From NCBI GenBank assembly GCA_026008535.1, contig BRKX01000014.1, positions 39,252,506-39,316,505 of the forward strand: 64,000 nucleotides of DNA. Direction: 5' to 3'. Each line of letters begins with the position of its first letter. Position 1 is the stretch's first letter. Below are positions 34,641 to 47,300 of this stretch, in pieces. Under the pieces are notes generated by a model, which worked only from the letters and a program-made list of their open reading frames with translations, was not told the origin of the DNA and did no database searches. The stretch comes from Perilla frutescens (lineage: Eukaryota; Streptophyta; Magnoliopsida; Lamiales; Lamiaceae). Both the position numbers and the translations under genes were made by a program.

Positions 34641-35132
34641 GAGTGTAGGAGACGATACGTGAGTATCCTAAGACGAGTTAAGACGAGTCAAAATGGCTCA
34701 TAAGAGTCAAATCCAAACATAATCAAACACTCATAAAATTATATATAAAGTCTCATTGAATATGAATTTTGATTCGAATTTTGACTCATAAGCCGGTCAC
34801 ACATAAGTTTTCATTTTCCATATTTTATTGTATATGTTACATTCCATGAAATGATTTATAGATATTTCATGTAAGTTGAATTGTTTTTGTTATTTTGCTG
34901 CTATTTCACTTAAGTAGGATGATCATAGTTGGTTTTCTTGTTAGATGCAAGAGATATGGCAACGTAGGACTATTTACGCTCGTTAAAGAATTATAAATTA
35001 TTAAACCGTATCTTCAGTAACAAACATACAAGAGAACTAAACAGCCCAAATCAACAAACTACAAAGATTGCCATGAGGAAGAAGAAACAAATGCAACAAA
35101 CCACACAAATTCTCACAAAGAAGGAGAGGAAG
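34641..35132. other. No gene recognised; junction region right of CACTA element 1
   Basis: Contains AAGACGAGTTAAGACGAGTC (a short direct repeat at 34670-34690) and AT-rich DNA. No element ends were found. Confidence 0.4.
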
Positions 35133-35133
35133 A

Positions 35134-35838
35134 GTCGGTGGCGGAACTAGAAATTTGATTCATGGGGGTCCAACTTATAATAATATAACTAAAATAAAAT
35201 AATAAGTTGATGTATAAAAAAATTGATAAAGCTTCAATTTTTTTAATCATATTTCAAAATTAAGAAATCAATTGCTTAACAAAATTACCTCATTGTACCT
35301 CATTTTTTTATAATAAAAAATTTTACATCATTTTATTATAAATTTACAATAATTGAGCGTACCTAAATAAAAAAATCACATTTAAAATTGATTGTGTGTA
35401 ATAATATTGTTCTTAGAGTTAGAGCATATAACTAAACAAATTTAATCCAAAAAATAAACTATGAGTCACAAATAAGAAAAATTACTTTAAAAGACCCAAA
35501 TTGGAACTTTGAATAAACTATAAATAAAAACTACACAAGTATAACACTAAAGAAAAAATATGAAAGAAGACAAAGATTACGACTATGTTTAAATTTAAAG
35601 TGATATGTGCTTAAATTTATCTAATATTAATTAATTTTTAATAAGAACAACGTCAATGAAAAAAATACTAGCACTAATAGCACATAAATAATGTATGAAA
35701 TGTAAATTTAATTTCATGTATATTTTTTCAAAATTTAAATAAAATATTTTAATTACTAAATTATACTAAAAAAAATAAAAATTGAGGGAGGCCCCATAGC
35801 CACCCCCTTGGCCCCTATATCGGTCCACCTCTGGGAAA
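35134..35838. mobile_element. Non-autonomous DNA element with imperfect inverted ends
   Basis: The left end GGTGGCGGAACTAGAAATTTG and the complement of the right end AGGTGGACCGATATAGGGG pair imperfectly, each adjacent to a GGGGG(T/C)CC-type block (CATGGGGGTCC left, GGAGGCCCCATAGCC right). The interior is AT-rich without coding potential. This layout (GTGGCGGA...GGGGG, AT-rich core) recurs in plant genomes. No target duplication was confirmed, so the superfamily is left open. Confidence 0.5.
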
Positions 35839-36009
35839 GTTAAAGAACCATATAACAATCGACCATCAGTGCAGTCTTTTATATAATGATCAGGTTCACC
35901 AGAACTATAACACTCACATTTTGACTTTAATGAGATCTAGACTATCCATTTTTATTTTTCCAAGTAGATTCAAAGTTACTACATGACTTAGTATCTCCTC
36001 GGTATTCAT

Positions 36010-36187
36010 TATAGAGTTCTAGGTTTTGGTGTTAATTTTCCTCAATCATATTATTAATAGAGAGCTATTTAAATACATCAAAGCTACAACTAAATAATAC
36101 AAGAGAATATTATAAGGAGCTATTCTAGAAAATGAGATAATTACATGGTAAACATAAGGAAATGTACAGAGATATATTTGGAGGATA
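36010..36187 (-). mobile_element. Probable 3' LTR remnant of copia element A
   Basis: On the minus strand, the pol frame ends next to a purine-rich GGGCATGATGGAGGATGATA and is followed by TGATATCCTCC and an AT-rich stretch with ATTTAAATAGCTC, typical of a short copia LTR. The far boundary is not fixed and there is no second copy. Confidence 0.3.
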
Positions 36188-38640
36188 TCATCCTCCATCA
36201 TGCCCTCGCAAGACGGAGCTCCTCTGGGAGAGACCGATCTTGAGCAATAGATTTTGAAAACGAGACCGTGAGAGTGTTTTAGTGAGCATGTCTACGAGTT
36301 GATCATGAGTGGAGACATGAGTTACACGAAGAAAACCACCTTGCACAAGGTTGTGAATTAAGTGATAATCGAGAGCGACATGCTTCATTCGGGAGTGAAA
36401 AATGGGGTTGGAGCAAAGGTGAGTGGCACGAACATTATCACAATATATAACCGGTTGAGATCTGAGCGAGATTCCTATTTCGCATAGCAAGGATGTGATA
36501 CAACAAAGTTTAACAGCAGTGGTAGCAACAGTGCGATATTCTGCCTCAGTCATCAAGCGAGCAACTGTTGTGTGTTTGTTAGAGCTCCATGAGATGGGGT
36601 TGTGGCCAAGGTAAATGAGATATGCGCCCGTGGAGCAATATGTATCCTTGTCTCCAGCCCAATCAGAGTCAGAGTAGGCATGTAGTTTAGGAGGAGAGTC
36701 ACGGTGAATGAGAATACCACGATGAATTGTGCTACACAAATAGCAAATGATGTGTTTGGCTGCCCCCAATGTGATGGCGTGGGGTGATGCATGTACTGTG
36801 ATAACTTATTAACAATAAAGGCGGTATCGAGACGAGTGAGAGAGTGATATTGAAGGCTAACAATAATTGTGCGATATTCTGTAGGATCAGAGAGGCCAGT
36901 GCAATGGAGAGATAAAGTGGATGAAACTGCCATGTGAGTGGTAATAGGACCTGTATCAGTCATCTTAGTTTTAGCTAAGAGATCTGCAACATAGCGGCAT
37001 TGCAAAAGAATAATACCATGAGGATGTGGCACAACTTCAATGCCAAGAAAAAAATGCAAAGTTCCAAGATCCTTTATGGAAAACTGTTGAGAAAGAGTCG
37101 AGACAAATGCTTGAATAGAATATGAGCAAGGACTGGTGATCACAATATCATCAACATAAACAAGTAGAAAAATCAGTTCACCATTAGTCTTATGAATAAA
37201 TAGAGAAGTATCCGCCAAGGAGTTAGTGAAAGCTAACATGAAGAAGAAAATGACGCAACTCATTATACTAAGGCCGGGGAGCTTGTTTAAGACCATAGAA
37301 TGCTTAACAAAGTTTGTACGCATGATGCGGGCGATCAGAATCAATAAAGCCCGAAGGTTGAGACATGTAGCCATCATCAAGCAAAGAGCCCTGTAAAAAA
37401 GTATTATTAATGTCTAGTTGTCGGAGGGACCACCCACGACTGATTTCCAAAGATAGAACTAGACGAATAGTAATTGGCTTGACCACAGGGCTAAAGGTGT
37501 CATGATAGTTGACACCAGGCCGCTGATGAAACCCCTTTGAGACTAAACGTGATTTACACCTGCCAATGGAACCATCAGTTTGGCGCTTGATTCGAAATAT
37601 CCATTTGCACCCAACCATATTACGGGGCTTGATTAGGTAGAACAAGTTCCCACGTGTTATTGTGAACTAAGGAATCAAACTATCAGACATAGCTCGATGC
37701 CATTTAACATCTTTCATAGCTTAGGAGACACTGGTGGGTTCAATGATGAGAGAGAGTTGAGAGGATAGGCTAAGTTTATTGATGGGTTTGAAGATGTTAT
37801 CATGGGATCGAGTGACAATAGGAGAGGAACGACCAATTCGTGTTGGGGGATCTAGAAATATTATAGTAGAAGATTCATCAATGTGAGATGAATTATGAGA
37901 TGAAAGTTCAGGTGGTGACAAGTGAGGTTCTTACATGTCATAGTTAGAAGCAAAAGAGGGGGTGATCAAAGGTGTTACCTGAGGAGTGTAGGAAATTCTG
38001 TCAGAGCCAAGGGTGTGTAGAGCTACGATCAGAGTAGTGCGAGTGGTTGGTAATATTGGCAGAGGAAACTTGGGAAAATGTTGAGATCCTACTGAACGAG
38101 GCTAAGCCGATGAAATATTAGACATAAAAAGTACATTGTCTAGAAAACAAACATGACGAGACACATATAAGTGGCTAAAGGCTAGATCATAGCAGAGATA
38201 GGTGCTTTGAGTTAGAGAGTAGCCAAGGAATATGCAAGAGGTGGATTTGGGATTATGTTTGTGAGGAGCATATGGCTTGAGCCACAAATAACATTGACAG
38301 CAAAATATTCGAAGCTTGTGGTAGTTAGGTGGACGAGCAAATAGTTTCTGGTAAGGTGAGCACATTTACAGTGTGGGTGTGAGATGTCGGTTGATAAGAT
38401 AAGCTGCTGTGAGAAAAGCATAAGACCAAAAAGGTCGATAAATGGATGACTGCATGAGAAGAGATAAACCAGTTTAAATAATATGACAATGACAACGTGT
38501 TGCAAACCCATTGTGTTCAGGCGTATGAGGTGGAGACGTAAGATGAGAAATTCCATGATGAGACAAATAATTGATGGATAGCCATGATTCATTTGGATGT
38601 GCTCATTTGAATAAAATAATTTGATCATAATCAACAAACA
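36188..38640 (-). pseudogene. Ty1-copia element A, pol region (integrase end, RT, RNase H), truncated
   Basis: The minus strand gives, in order, the end of the integrase (38640-38110: GLQHVVIV, then YQKLFARPPNYHKLRIFCC and SCIFLGYS), a linker with Ser/Pro-rich sequence (37920-37720), reverse transcriptase (37645-36780: GCKWIFRIKRQTDGSI, QLDINNTFLQGSL, and VYVDDIVI with the catalytic Asp pair), and RNase H (36769-36188: YSDSDWAGD, TEAEYRTVA, YCDNVRATHL, DMLTKTLSRSRF). At least four frameshifts or stops separate these parts. Gag, protease and the integrase core are missing; the right edge at about 38640 abuts unrelated sequence. It is a dead 5'-truncated copy. Confidence 0.9.
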
Positions 38641-38745
38641 TCCACATCATGCTATATTCGAATCTTAACCTCATGCGCAGTTGAAAATACAGAGGTTATC
38701 GAATTACCTAGCAAAACGAATGGATTTTATATATGGTAGAATTGA

Positions 38746-39881
38746 TGTAGAACAGCTATTACATCAACTTCTTTGATCACGATTGCACCGACTTCTCGAT
38801 CTTCTGTTGTATGACCTTCCCATTGATCCAGATATTGTGTGGGTGATGATCCTCTAGACCTTGAAGAGAACTAGCCCGAGAACCAAAATTCCACATTATT
38901 TTTAGACTGTAATTTTCAAAAATGTGAATTTGTGTGGCTAGGGTTTTTGTCTCTCTTCAACTGATATAAATAGGCTACATCAGGAATCTAGAAGGAGAAT
39001 TAGGGTTGGGCCTCCAATAGGCCTTAAGTTCTCCATGTCAAACCTAGCATAACTTAAGCCCATTAGTATCAATTCAGTCCACTAAAGCATTAATACTGCA
39101 CTACCGCTCCAATTCCATAATTACGGATATGGCCCCTTCAACTTAATTAATTCTCTGTGTTTAAGATATCAAATGTCCATTAATTAATTACAGTATACTA
39201 ACAAATGAATTAATTAATTTCTTATCCATGAACAGTACCACTCAACTTTTATTATTATGTGGGATATCTACCTGCATGATTTAACATAATAATCATTTTT
39301 GAGCTCCTCAGGGGATATTATCAACCTGGTGCACCGGAACACGGATTCTTTCTATAATTAGTAACCCATCAATTATAGTAATGTTAGTACCCGATCTATC
39401 GAGCTTATTGATTCTTTAATTAGAATTTCACCCATTGATAAATCAAAATAATAAGCATTAAAATAAACATCTCTACTATTATATAGGGATTAAGAATCAT
39501 GAATATCCGAGATCTATATTCTAATGTCTGTCAGTCCATTAGAATTATCTCACTGCGATCCAGTTCAATACATTACCAAAATTTACTGGTATAATTTCAT
39601 AGTCAAGATAGACCAATTCCATATTATACCACAACTATACCGATGGTTCGTCTACTTCCATTTAGATTGTGAACACTCTCATACTTAGTAAGGAACTGAT
39701 AATATGATCTTCTGTGTGCATTCCATTCCACGCACCATATTATCTTCAATATTAAGTAAATGACGATATTGTATAAATTAAATAACATTATAAATGCAAT
39801 ATAAGTGACTGTTTATTCTCATTCAAAATAAGAAAATAAGGTATATACAAAAAGAAAACTGTTTTAGTATAAAATCCAACA
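38746..39881 (-). mobile_element. LTR (3') of copia element B, 1136 bp
   Basis: It is bounded by TG...CA (TGTAGAACAG at the left, AATCCAACA at the right in plus orientation). On the minus strand it starts TGTTGGATTTTATAC directly after a polypurine tract (complement of ATCTCCCACTTTA at 39884-39896), which fixes it as the 3' LTR of a minus-strand element. A TATA-like TATAAATAGG (plus) occurs at about 38962 but the promoter orientation would be minus. The 5' LTR is absent. Confidence 0.75.
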
Positions 39882-42158
39882 ATCTCCCACTTTATACTCA
39901 AAGCATTTGCTTTTAAGTATACTATTAAATAAATAGTACAGTTTTCTCCCACTTATACTTAAAGCTATACTGCCATGATCCAAATTCCCATTCCTTCCAC
40001 ACGACTATCGAAAGTCTTAGCTGGTAAGCTCTTCATGAATGGGTCTGCTAGGTTGTCCAATGATGCAATCTTTGTCACAACAACGTCTCTCCTCTTTATA
40101 ATTTCTCGTATAAGATGGTACTTGCGCTTAATGTGTTTACTTGCCTTATGGGCTCGTGGTTCCTTCTAATTAGCCACTGCACCGGTATTATCACGGTAAA
40201 CTGTGATACTCCTAGGCAAACCTGGAATCACATCTAAGTCCAACAAGAAGTTCTTAAGCCAAACAACCTCTTTTGCAGCTTTCGAAGCAGTTACATACTC
40301 GACTTCTATGGTGGAGTCAGAAATGCATTTTTTGCTTTATGCTCCTCCATGTCACGGCTCTACCTCTAAAGGTAAACACATATCCCGAGATAAACTTATG
40401 ATTGTCCTTATCAGCCTGGAAATCTGAATTGGTATAACCCACAAGACATAGATTGTCAGACTGGTAAACCAATATATAATCTCAAGTTCTTTTTAGATAA
40501 TTGAGTATATGCTTTACCACAATCCAATATCCCTTTCCGGGCTTAGACTGATATCTACTCACCCTGCCAACTGCATAGCAAATATCAGGCCTCGTACACA
40601 ACATTGCATACATGGACTTTCTACAGCCTAAGCATAAGGAACTGTCTTCATTTCTTCTATCTCCTCTTATGTTTTGGGATACATATCCTTAGATAGAAGT
40701 ACTATATGCCGAAAAGGTAGAAAACCTTTCTTGGAGTCTTGTATGTTGAAACGAGCAAGCACAATATCAATATAGGTGGCTGGAGATAATCATAACATTC
40801 CTTTCTTGCGATCTCGGATAGCCTTGATCCCAAGGATGTGTCCAATTTCTCCCAAATCCTTCATATCAAATCGTTTGGACAACTATACCCTTACGTCTAT
40901 TAATACTTTCTTATTGTTCCCAATAAGAAGAATATCATCTATGTATAGTACTAAGAATACCACTGCGTTTCCGTTGCATTTCTTATACACACAACTCTCT
41001 TCCGAACATTGATGAACTCCATAGGACTGGATTACCTAATCAAATCGAATGTTCCAAGATCTAGATGCTTGCTTAAGTCCATAAATAGATATCTTAATCT
41101 TGCACACAAGATGCTCTTTATCCTTCGTAATGAATCTCTCCGGTTGCCGCATATGGATGTTTTCTTCAAGACTTTCATTTAGGAAAGCTATCTTGACATC
41201 CATTTGCCAAACCTCATAGTCTAAATGTGCAACTATGGACAAGAGACTCTCGATTGACTTAAGCATGGCTACTGGTGAAAAGGTCTTTTCATAGCCAATT
41301 CCTTTCTTTTAACTATAACCTTTCGCAATAAGCCTAGCCTTGAAGGTTTCAACCTTTCCGTCAGATCCTCTTTTGCATTTGTAGACCCATTTACACCCAA
41401 TGGGTTTTACCCCTTCAGGAAGTTCTACAAGTTCCCACACTTGGTTAGAATCCATAGATTCCATTTCAGATTCCATTGCAGTCTGCCAAGAATATGCATC
41501 CTTGTCTTGTATTACCTCACCACAAGTCAAGGGATCCGGTTCTTATGCACTATAATTCGAGGATTCTCCAACGAATATGAACCTATCGGGTTGATGAACA
41601 TCCCTCCCACTGTGATGAGAAAATACCAGCACTGGTGTACAAAGAACAACACGTGGTGCAGTGTCTTGTGGTATCTCCTCTTGTACAGATGGTACATGAA
41701 TAAACGTCTCTCCCTTTAATTATTCTAGAACGATCGTACTCATGGGCTTGTGGTTCATTACATAGTCCTTTTCTAGAAATCGAGCATTGGTGCTAACAAT
41801 GATCTTTTGATCTCTAGGACTATAAAACAAGCCATGCACCTTTCGTTCCTTTAGGATATCCTACAAACAGCCATACTTCCGTACGTGGCGTCAACTTTTC
41901 AGCATCCTTATCCAGCAGATGTGCTGGAGATCCCTATACTCGAAAATGTTCCAGACTGGGCTTTCGACCAGACCACATCTCCATAGGCGTTTTCGGAACT
42001 GATTTAGAAGGTACCATGTTAAGAACATACGCCGCTGTTTTCAAGGCAAATCCCCAGAATGAATCTGGCAACTTTGAATAACTCATCATAGATCTAACCA
42101 TTTCCAAAAAAGTTATATTTCTTCTCTCCGATATACCATTGATAATGCACACACTCAA
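39882..42158 (-). pseudogene. Ty1-copia element B, pol region, truncated before the integrase core
   Basis: On the minus strand: integrase C-part (42158-41935: ISERRNITFLEMVRSMM, LPDSFWGFALKTAAYVLN), reverse transcriptase (41530-41040: WELVELPEGVKPIGCKWVYK, KARLIAKGYS, QMDVKIAFLN, GLKQASRSWN), a catalytic-site motif LYIDDILLIGNN (40960-40920), and RNase H ending DNLADPFMKSLPAKTFDSR (40060-40000). Several stops and frameshifts lie between these. The copy ends at about 42160 where a SINE begins, so gag, protease and integrase catalytic residues are lost. It lacks the lineage-specific detail to go further than a Tork/TNT1-like guess. Confidence 0.88.
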
Positions 42159-42166
42159 AAAACTTT

Positions 42167-42262
42167 GGTCCCCAAGTTGGCGTAGTGGTAAGAGTTTGTA
42201 AAATAAGTAAAAGGGCTCGGTATCAAATCCTTCTTACTTAAATTTTTTCCAGGGTTTTTTTT
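42167..42262 (+). mobile_element. tRNA-derived SINE (copy 1)
   Basis: An A-box-like TTGGCGTAGTGGTAAGAG (42178-42195) and a B-box-like GGTATCAAATCC (42219-42230) lie at polymerase III promoter spacing, and the unit ends in a T-rich tail. The start GGTCCCCAAG is typical of plant SINEs. It cannot be a tRNA gene because no cloverleaf acceptor stem closes. No target duplication was established. Confidence 0.6.
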
Positions 42263-43137
42263 TTCATTTAAACCTAAACAATGTAGAAATAAAAAAATTG
42301 AAACAGAATCACCCATTTTGTATTTTCAATTTGTACTCCTAAATATAAATATATATCATAATATTAAAATATAACATCCCCAAACAAAATAGAAAGAAAA
42401 ATTTGAATAAAATGAAAAATTAGACATATATAAATATATTGAAGAATTTGATTGCACATATTTAATTCGTAGTTTTTGCTGCTAAATTTTTTATACAAGT
42501 TGTATTTCAACCATAATATAAATAATTTGAGTAAATATTTTGCATGTGTTGTTCAATTTATTTATTACAAAGTAAATTATGAGATGAAAATCGAACCTCC
42601 CATATTTCACCTTGACTCAGACTTCCAAATTATTTGGTAGCGCTACTCATATGCACTTATAGATTTTATTGGTCATGCTACATATTTAAAACACTAATTC
42701 GTGTATCAATCTGAGATGGTATTCATGTGGATTTTGTAATTCCTGTCTCCTCCTAATAAGGTGGAAACATTTCTCCAATTTTATTGAGCTAAGCTACCCA
42801 CTACTCATGAGCAATTGTTTATTTCCAACTTTTTACGCAATTATTTGTATAATTTTATGCCCCATATTTGCTATATATTACTAATATTAGTCCCATAAAT
42901 ATTTATAAATATTTTCAAAATCAATTAATCCCATATTTCAATAATTTCTTTGTAAAAACTAAAATCTATCATTTTCATTAGACAAGATGGTAAATTATAG
43001 GGTTGATTGCGGAAAATTATACCGTGTCGCAAGGGGTATTGCACCAAAAATTACATTTTCACAGAGAAGTGTAAATTTAACACAATTTTTAAACTTAGTA
43101 AATTTAACACCACTTTTTGACTTTGCAGTAAATTAAA
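42263..43137. other. No gene recognised; possible SINE fragment on the minus strand at 42585-42650
   Basis: AT-rich. The minus strand has GGGAGGTTCGATTTTC (B-box-like, near 42600) downstream of GAGTAGCGCTACC, which could be a third decayed tRNA-derived element; the A box is not convincing. Confidence 0.3.
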
Positions 43138-43151
43138 CATATTTTCAATGG

Positions 43152-43270
43152 GTCTCGGTGGGGATGACCTAGTGGTGGAGTGAGGTTGTTTGGAGATCAA
43201 AAGTCACGAGTTCGAATCTCCTCAATACCACAGGCCGGGTGTGTGAGTAAAATAATAATAATAAAAAAAA
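43152..43270 (+). mobile_element. tRNA-derived SINE (copy 2) with target duplication
   Basis: The element is 119 bp: GATGACCTAGTGGTGGAGTG (A box, about 43162-43181), GAGTTCGAATCTC (B box, about 43209-43221), then a (AAT)n/A-rich tail. It is flanked by CATATTTTCAATGG (43138-43151) and CATGTTTCCGATGG (43271-43284), a 14-bp target duplication with three mismatches, as LINE-driven insertion gives. Confidence 0.82.
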
Positions 43271-43320
43271 CATGTTTCCGATGGATACTTGTGCATGATA
43301 TGTTTATTGTTTGCAAACAA

Positions 43321-43385
43321 CACTACAAGAAACTCGTGATTTATCGATGAAATTTGCCGATGGACAATTTCCGGTCTCGATTTAA
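43321..43385 (+). mobile_element. CACTA left-end remnant
   Basis: Starts CACTACAAGAAACTCGTGAT at 43321, with inverted ATCGATGAAA/CCGATGG motifs after it. No transposase or right end follows. Confidence 0.55.
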
Positions 43386-43535
43386 TTAGTTTTAATTTCT
43401 AGGGAGGTGATTGATATAGTGGAAAATAATGATAATTTCTATATGCATATATTATCATTCCTACGATTAGTATGATTTAAAATCGGGAATGACCATTCCC
43501 GAACAAATCTCTATTCCCAAAGAAAGAGGAATAAT

Positions 43536-43775
43536 TAGGGGTGAGACGATAAAGTATATCTTACATTTTTCACTTTACCTTTATCTTACCTTACTTGTAC
43601 GGTATAGAGATAATTCATACCATTACCTTACCTTAACATTCGGTATACCGTCCTACGGTATACTTTAATTTCGGTATGAAACAAATGACATATTTTTACA
43701 TTATCTTTATTTAAGTATATCTTACTGACATCGGTATACCATACCATATCATCTTACGGTATATACCATATATTT
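43536..43775 (+). mobile_element. hAT-like left end with CGGTATACC subterminal repeats
   Basis: It begins TAGGGGTGAGACG, like the hAT terminus at 13003, and continues with repeated CGGTATACC, ACGGTATA and CATACCATACC motifs in both orientations. No right end of the form CACCCCTA was found. 48790-49050 carries the same motif family. Confidence 0.5.
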
Positions 43776-44342
43776 ACTAAAAATATGAAACACTTTTAAT
43801 AGCGATTAAAATTTAACAAAATAAAATAAATCTTTTCATGCCACGATAATTAAACTCTAATAAAACAAAATAGATCTAATAATTCAAATCTAACACTCCA
43901 ATGCAACAATTAAAATAAAAATAAACACGCGATATCCCAACAAATACTATATATCGTAAGAATTATTTACTAAATATTACAAATTTTAGATCGTTCTTAC
44001 GATTTCTAAGTATTAAATAATAATATATTTATCATTACTATGTATTAAGTATAACATAAGATTAATTATAAGTGTTAGATATTGTAAATTTACTAGATAT
44101 TTATATATGTATATCATATTTACTAAGTATTATATATCAATCATCTATAATTCACACACACATGATTACTTTGTATTTACTAAGTATTATATCTCAATCA
44201 TCTATAAGCATTAAATAAGAATATATTTATCATTACTTTGTATTAAATATAACATATGATTACATGTATTAGATATCGTAAATTTATTAAATAATGTAAT
44301 AAATAATAAATTAGATAAGATATCGTAAAGTTACTAAGTATG

Positions 44343-44350
<8 letters not shown>

Positions 44351-44381
<31 letters not shown>
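44351..44381. repeat. (TG)n microsatellite
   Basis: About 16 TG units, directly abutting the left end of the large element at 44382; a (TA)n run abuts its right end. Confidence 0.95.
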
Positions 44382-44383
<2 letters not shown>

Positions 44384-47300
44384 ATTGGTTATAATAGGGA
44401 TTACTCCCCATGTGAGAAATAGGGACAAATCTCAACCTTACAAATTTTGAAGATAGATGGTTGAGATTAAATTGGTGAAATATGGGATAAATCTAATATA
44501 ATCTATATAATTAGTCAAACGGGGTAATTATGTAATTTGAATGATTAATTTAATATGGAAACAACAATAAAATTGATAGGTATCCATATAGAATTTTTTG
44601 TTCCTATCCAACATTGAAAATCAATTACATCCATATCAATCTTTGTGTTCGATTTCTACCCTAACATCAGAACACAATGCAAAGCTAGAAGATTTCTCTC
44701 TGCCAAAAATTGGTGGCTGCTACTGTAGAAATAGAGGGTCGACGATCTCTCTCTAAAAAATTAACGTCATCAACCACTAAAAAATTTCTTGATTGCAACT
44801 GCTATTCTACTGTGAAGACGACATCGAAAAAGAATTCAACTTCAACACCTTTCGATTTTCAGAAACGCGAATGTCGGGTTGCGGATATATATAATGGCGA
44901 CAGCGGTGAGTTGACAACCCATACTACATCAATCGATTAAAATTGTGAAAGTCAAATAAGGTGAGTGTACACTTTCGATTAAATATTTTCAACTTATTTT
45001 TTAATATTTTGTTGATGCTTTTTAACAATAACGAATAGTATGGCTTGTTAATTTTTCAATGATTTTTTGTGCGAATTTGATTTTTGGTTTGATTGGAAAC
45101 TTCTATATGTTTTTATTCTAGATATGTCCATGTAAATTGGTTGATTACATTTGAGATCGTCATCAAGCATAAAAAATTGGCAATCTAATATTAGAAAAGT
45201 ATCGTGTGACAATAAGTTCGAAAGCTGAAATATAATTTTTACATTGCTTAATCACATTAGTTTTGTTTTAATTCACTTGTTTTGTTATGACATGGTTTTT
45301 TTTTAAGATTATGAATTTTTCGACATAAATATTATTATGGATTTAATGATTTATTATGTCGCTTTATATAAAAGAAATAGTTTTCTGTTTTGGTTTAGAA
45401 GTAATTGACTCATAATTGTATGTTCTATCTAGCTGCAAAGCAATGAACGTCAATCGAAAGGATAATGCAACATGAGGAATAGAGATAAAAATGAATAATA
45501 CTTCGGAATATGTATGTTATGGCCTTGTAAGTCATATAATTGGGATTGCTAAATTGGTGTTAGAAATAAAAGAATAAGTAATGCTTCATAATATACAAGC
45601 TATTTCTTTTGAATACATATATTAATGTTTGAACTACATACCCATTGTGTTTTTATTATTTTTGTTATTCCCAGTAAATTTTAAGGTTTACATACCGTAA
45701 GTATACTAATTAATAAAGACGGTGTTATTGAAAAATCATTACATAATATATAAAATGTAAAATATATGAAATTGCTTCAGTACACATAAATTATAGTTCA
45801 GAAAATTTATAATAAATATTTGAACTTAACACATTGAATTCGATTAAATATGCAAAATCGTTTCCTTGTTATCTCATTAATTCATATGAAATTTATGATG
45901 CCAAAAACATAGCAACAATATTTTGCAATACATATGTGATATGTTTAGAACACCATAATTGTAGTAAAGATGAAAAAAAAAGATAAATAATGCTTTGTAA
46001 TATATATGTTATTGCTTTGAATGACATAAATTACTGCTTTAGTAAACATATACAATGATTTATGATGCATAAGTCATTTCGAATTGCTAAATTGCTCCCA
46101 ATGAAATAAAACAATAACTAATGCTACGTAATATATAAGTAATTGCTCTGGAAGACATATATTAATGTTTGCAATACATACTACTCATTACTTTTTACTA
46201 TTTTTGCAATTTTTGCTATGACATATACATTTTAAGGATTACATACATCAAGAAAATTAATTATTAAGAATGTTGTCATTGGTTAAATCACCACATCATA
46301 TATAAAATATAATGTAATGATATTGTTTCAATATGCATAAATTATAGTTTATAAAAATATAAAATAATTGAATATGACACATTGAATCCGATTAAAATAT
46401 GCAAACTCAATTTCTTACTCCCACATTTATCCCCATCGAAATGCTGATTCCTTAAATATAACACCAATATTTTTGCAATGTATATGTGATATGTCTAGAG
46501 CACCGTAATTGTGGCTATGAGGAAAAAATAATACTTTGTATAATATATGGTATTGCTTTATAAGACATATATTGCTGCTTTTGTAGACATACACAATGAT
46601 TTATAATACATAGACCATATCTTTATAATTGTTAAATTATCGTTAAAGAAATAAAACAATAACTAATACTTCACAATATATACGTTATTACTTTGAAAGA
46701 CATATATTAATGCTTGAAATGCATAGTCATTGCTTTTCTATGACTTCTGTTATGGCCAGTAAATTTGAATAATTGTCTACTTTAAAAATATTGATCATCA
46801 AGAATGTTGTCATTGGCTAAATAATTATATAACATATAAAATGTAACGCATATGGCATCGTTTCGGTACGCATAAATTATGGTTTAGTAAAATGCATAAT
46901 ATTTAAATATAACACATATGATTCGATTAAATTATGCAAACTTGGTCCTTTATCTACATTATCCCCGTCAAATTAATAATCCTGAAAATATAGCAACAAT
47001 GCTCAGTGCATGTGTAATATGTTTAGAATACCGAAATTGTGACTATAAGGAAAAAAGATAAATAATGGTTTTATAATATATGTAGTCGCTTTGTAAGACA
47101 TATATTACCGCTACCTACACTTACAATTAATGCAAAACGTGAAACACATTGCTTAAATATATTGTCTCCAATGCTTATACAAGAAATTAAATGCTTGTCA
47201 ACCGATAAACTTCATACACATATTTTTAAAGCTGTAACTGAGGACCATGATGCTTAAATATGATGTTTTCAATGCTCATATATTACAAAGTAGGTGCATT

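Noticed and set aside
34931..34947. Right terminus of CACTA element 1 at TTTTCTTGTTAGATG
   Set aside because: It needs two extra bases to match TTTTCTTGTAGTG, has no TTCCAGCGG-type subterminal repeats before it, and no GGT duplication after it.
42167..42262. tRNA gene
   Set aside because: A and B boxes are present but no acceptor stem or anticodon arm closes; a SINE explains it better. The same holds for 43152-43270, which also has a target duplication and tail.
43321..43385. Possible right end of CACTA element 1
   Set aside because: CACTACAAGAAA here is in left-end orientation, and its subterminal motifs differ from those of element 1.
44710..44940. 76-codon open frame inside the large inverted-end element
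   Set aside because: Ser/Thr/Lys-rich without recognisable motif; might be a leader exon, but nothing supports a protein product.
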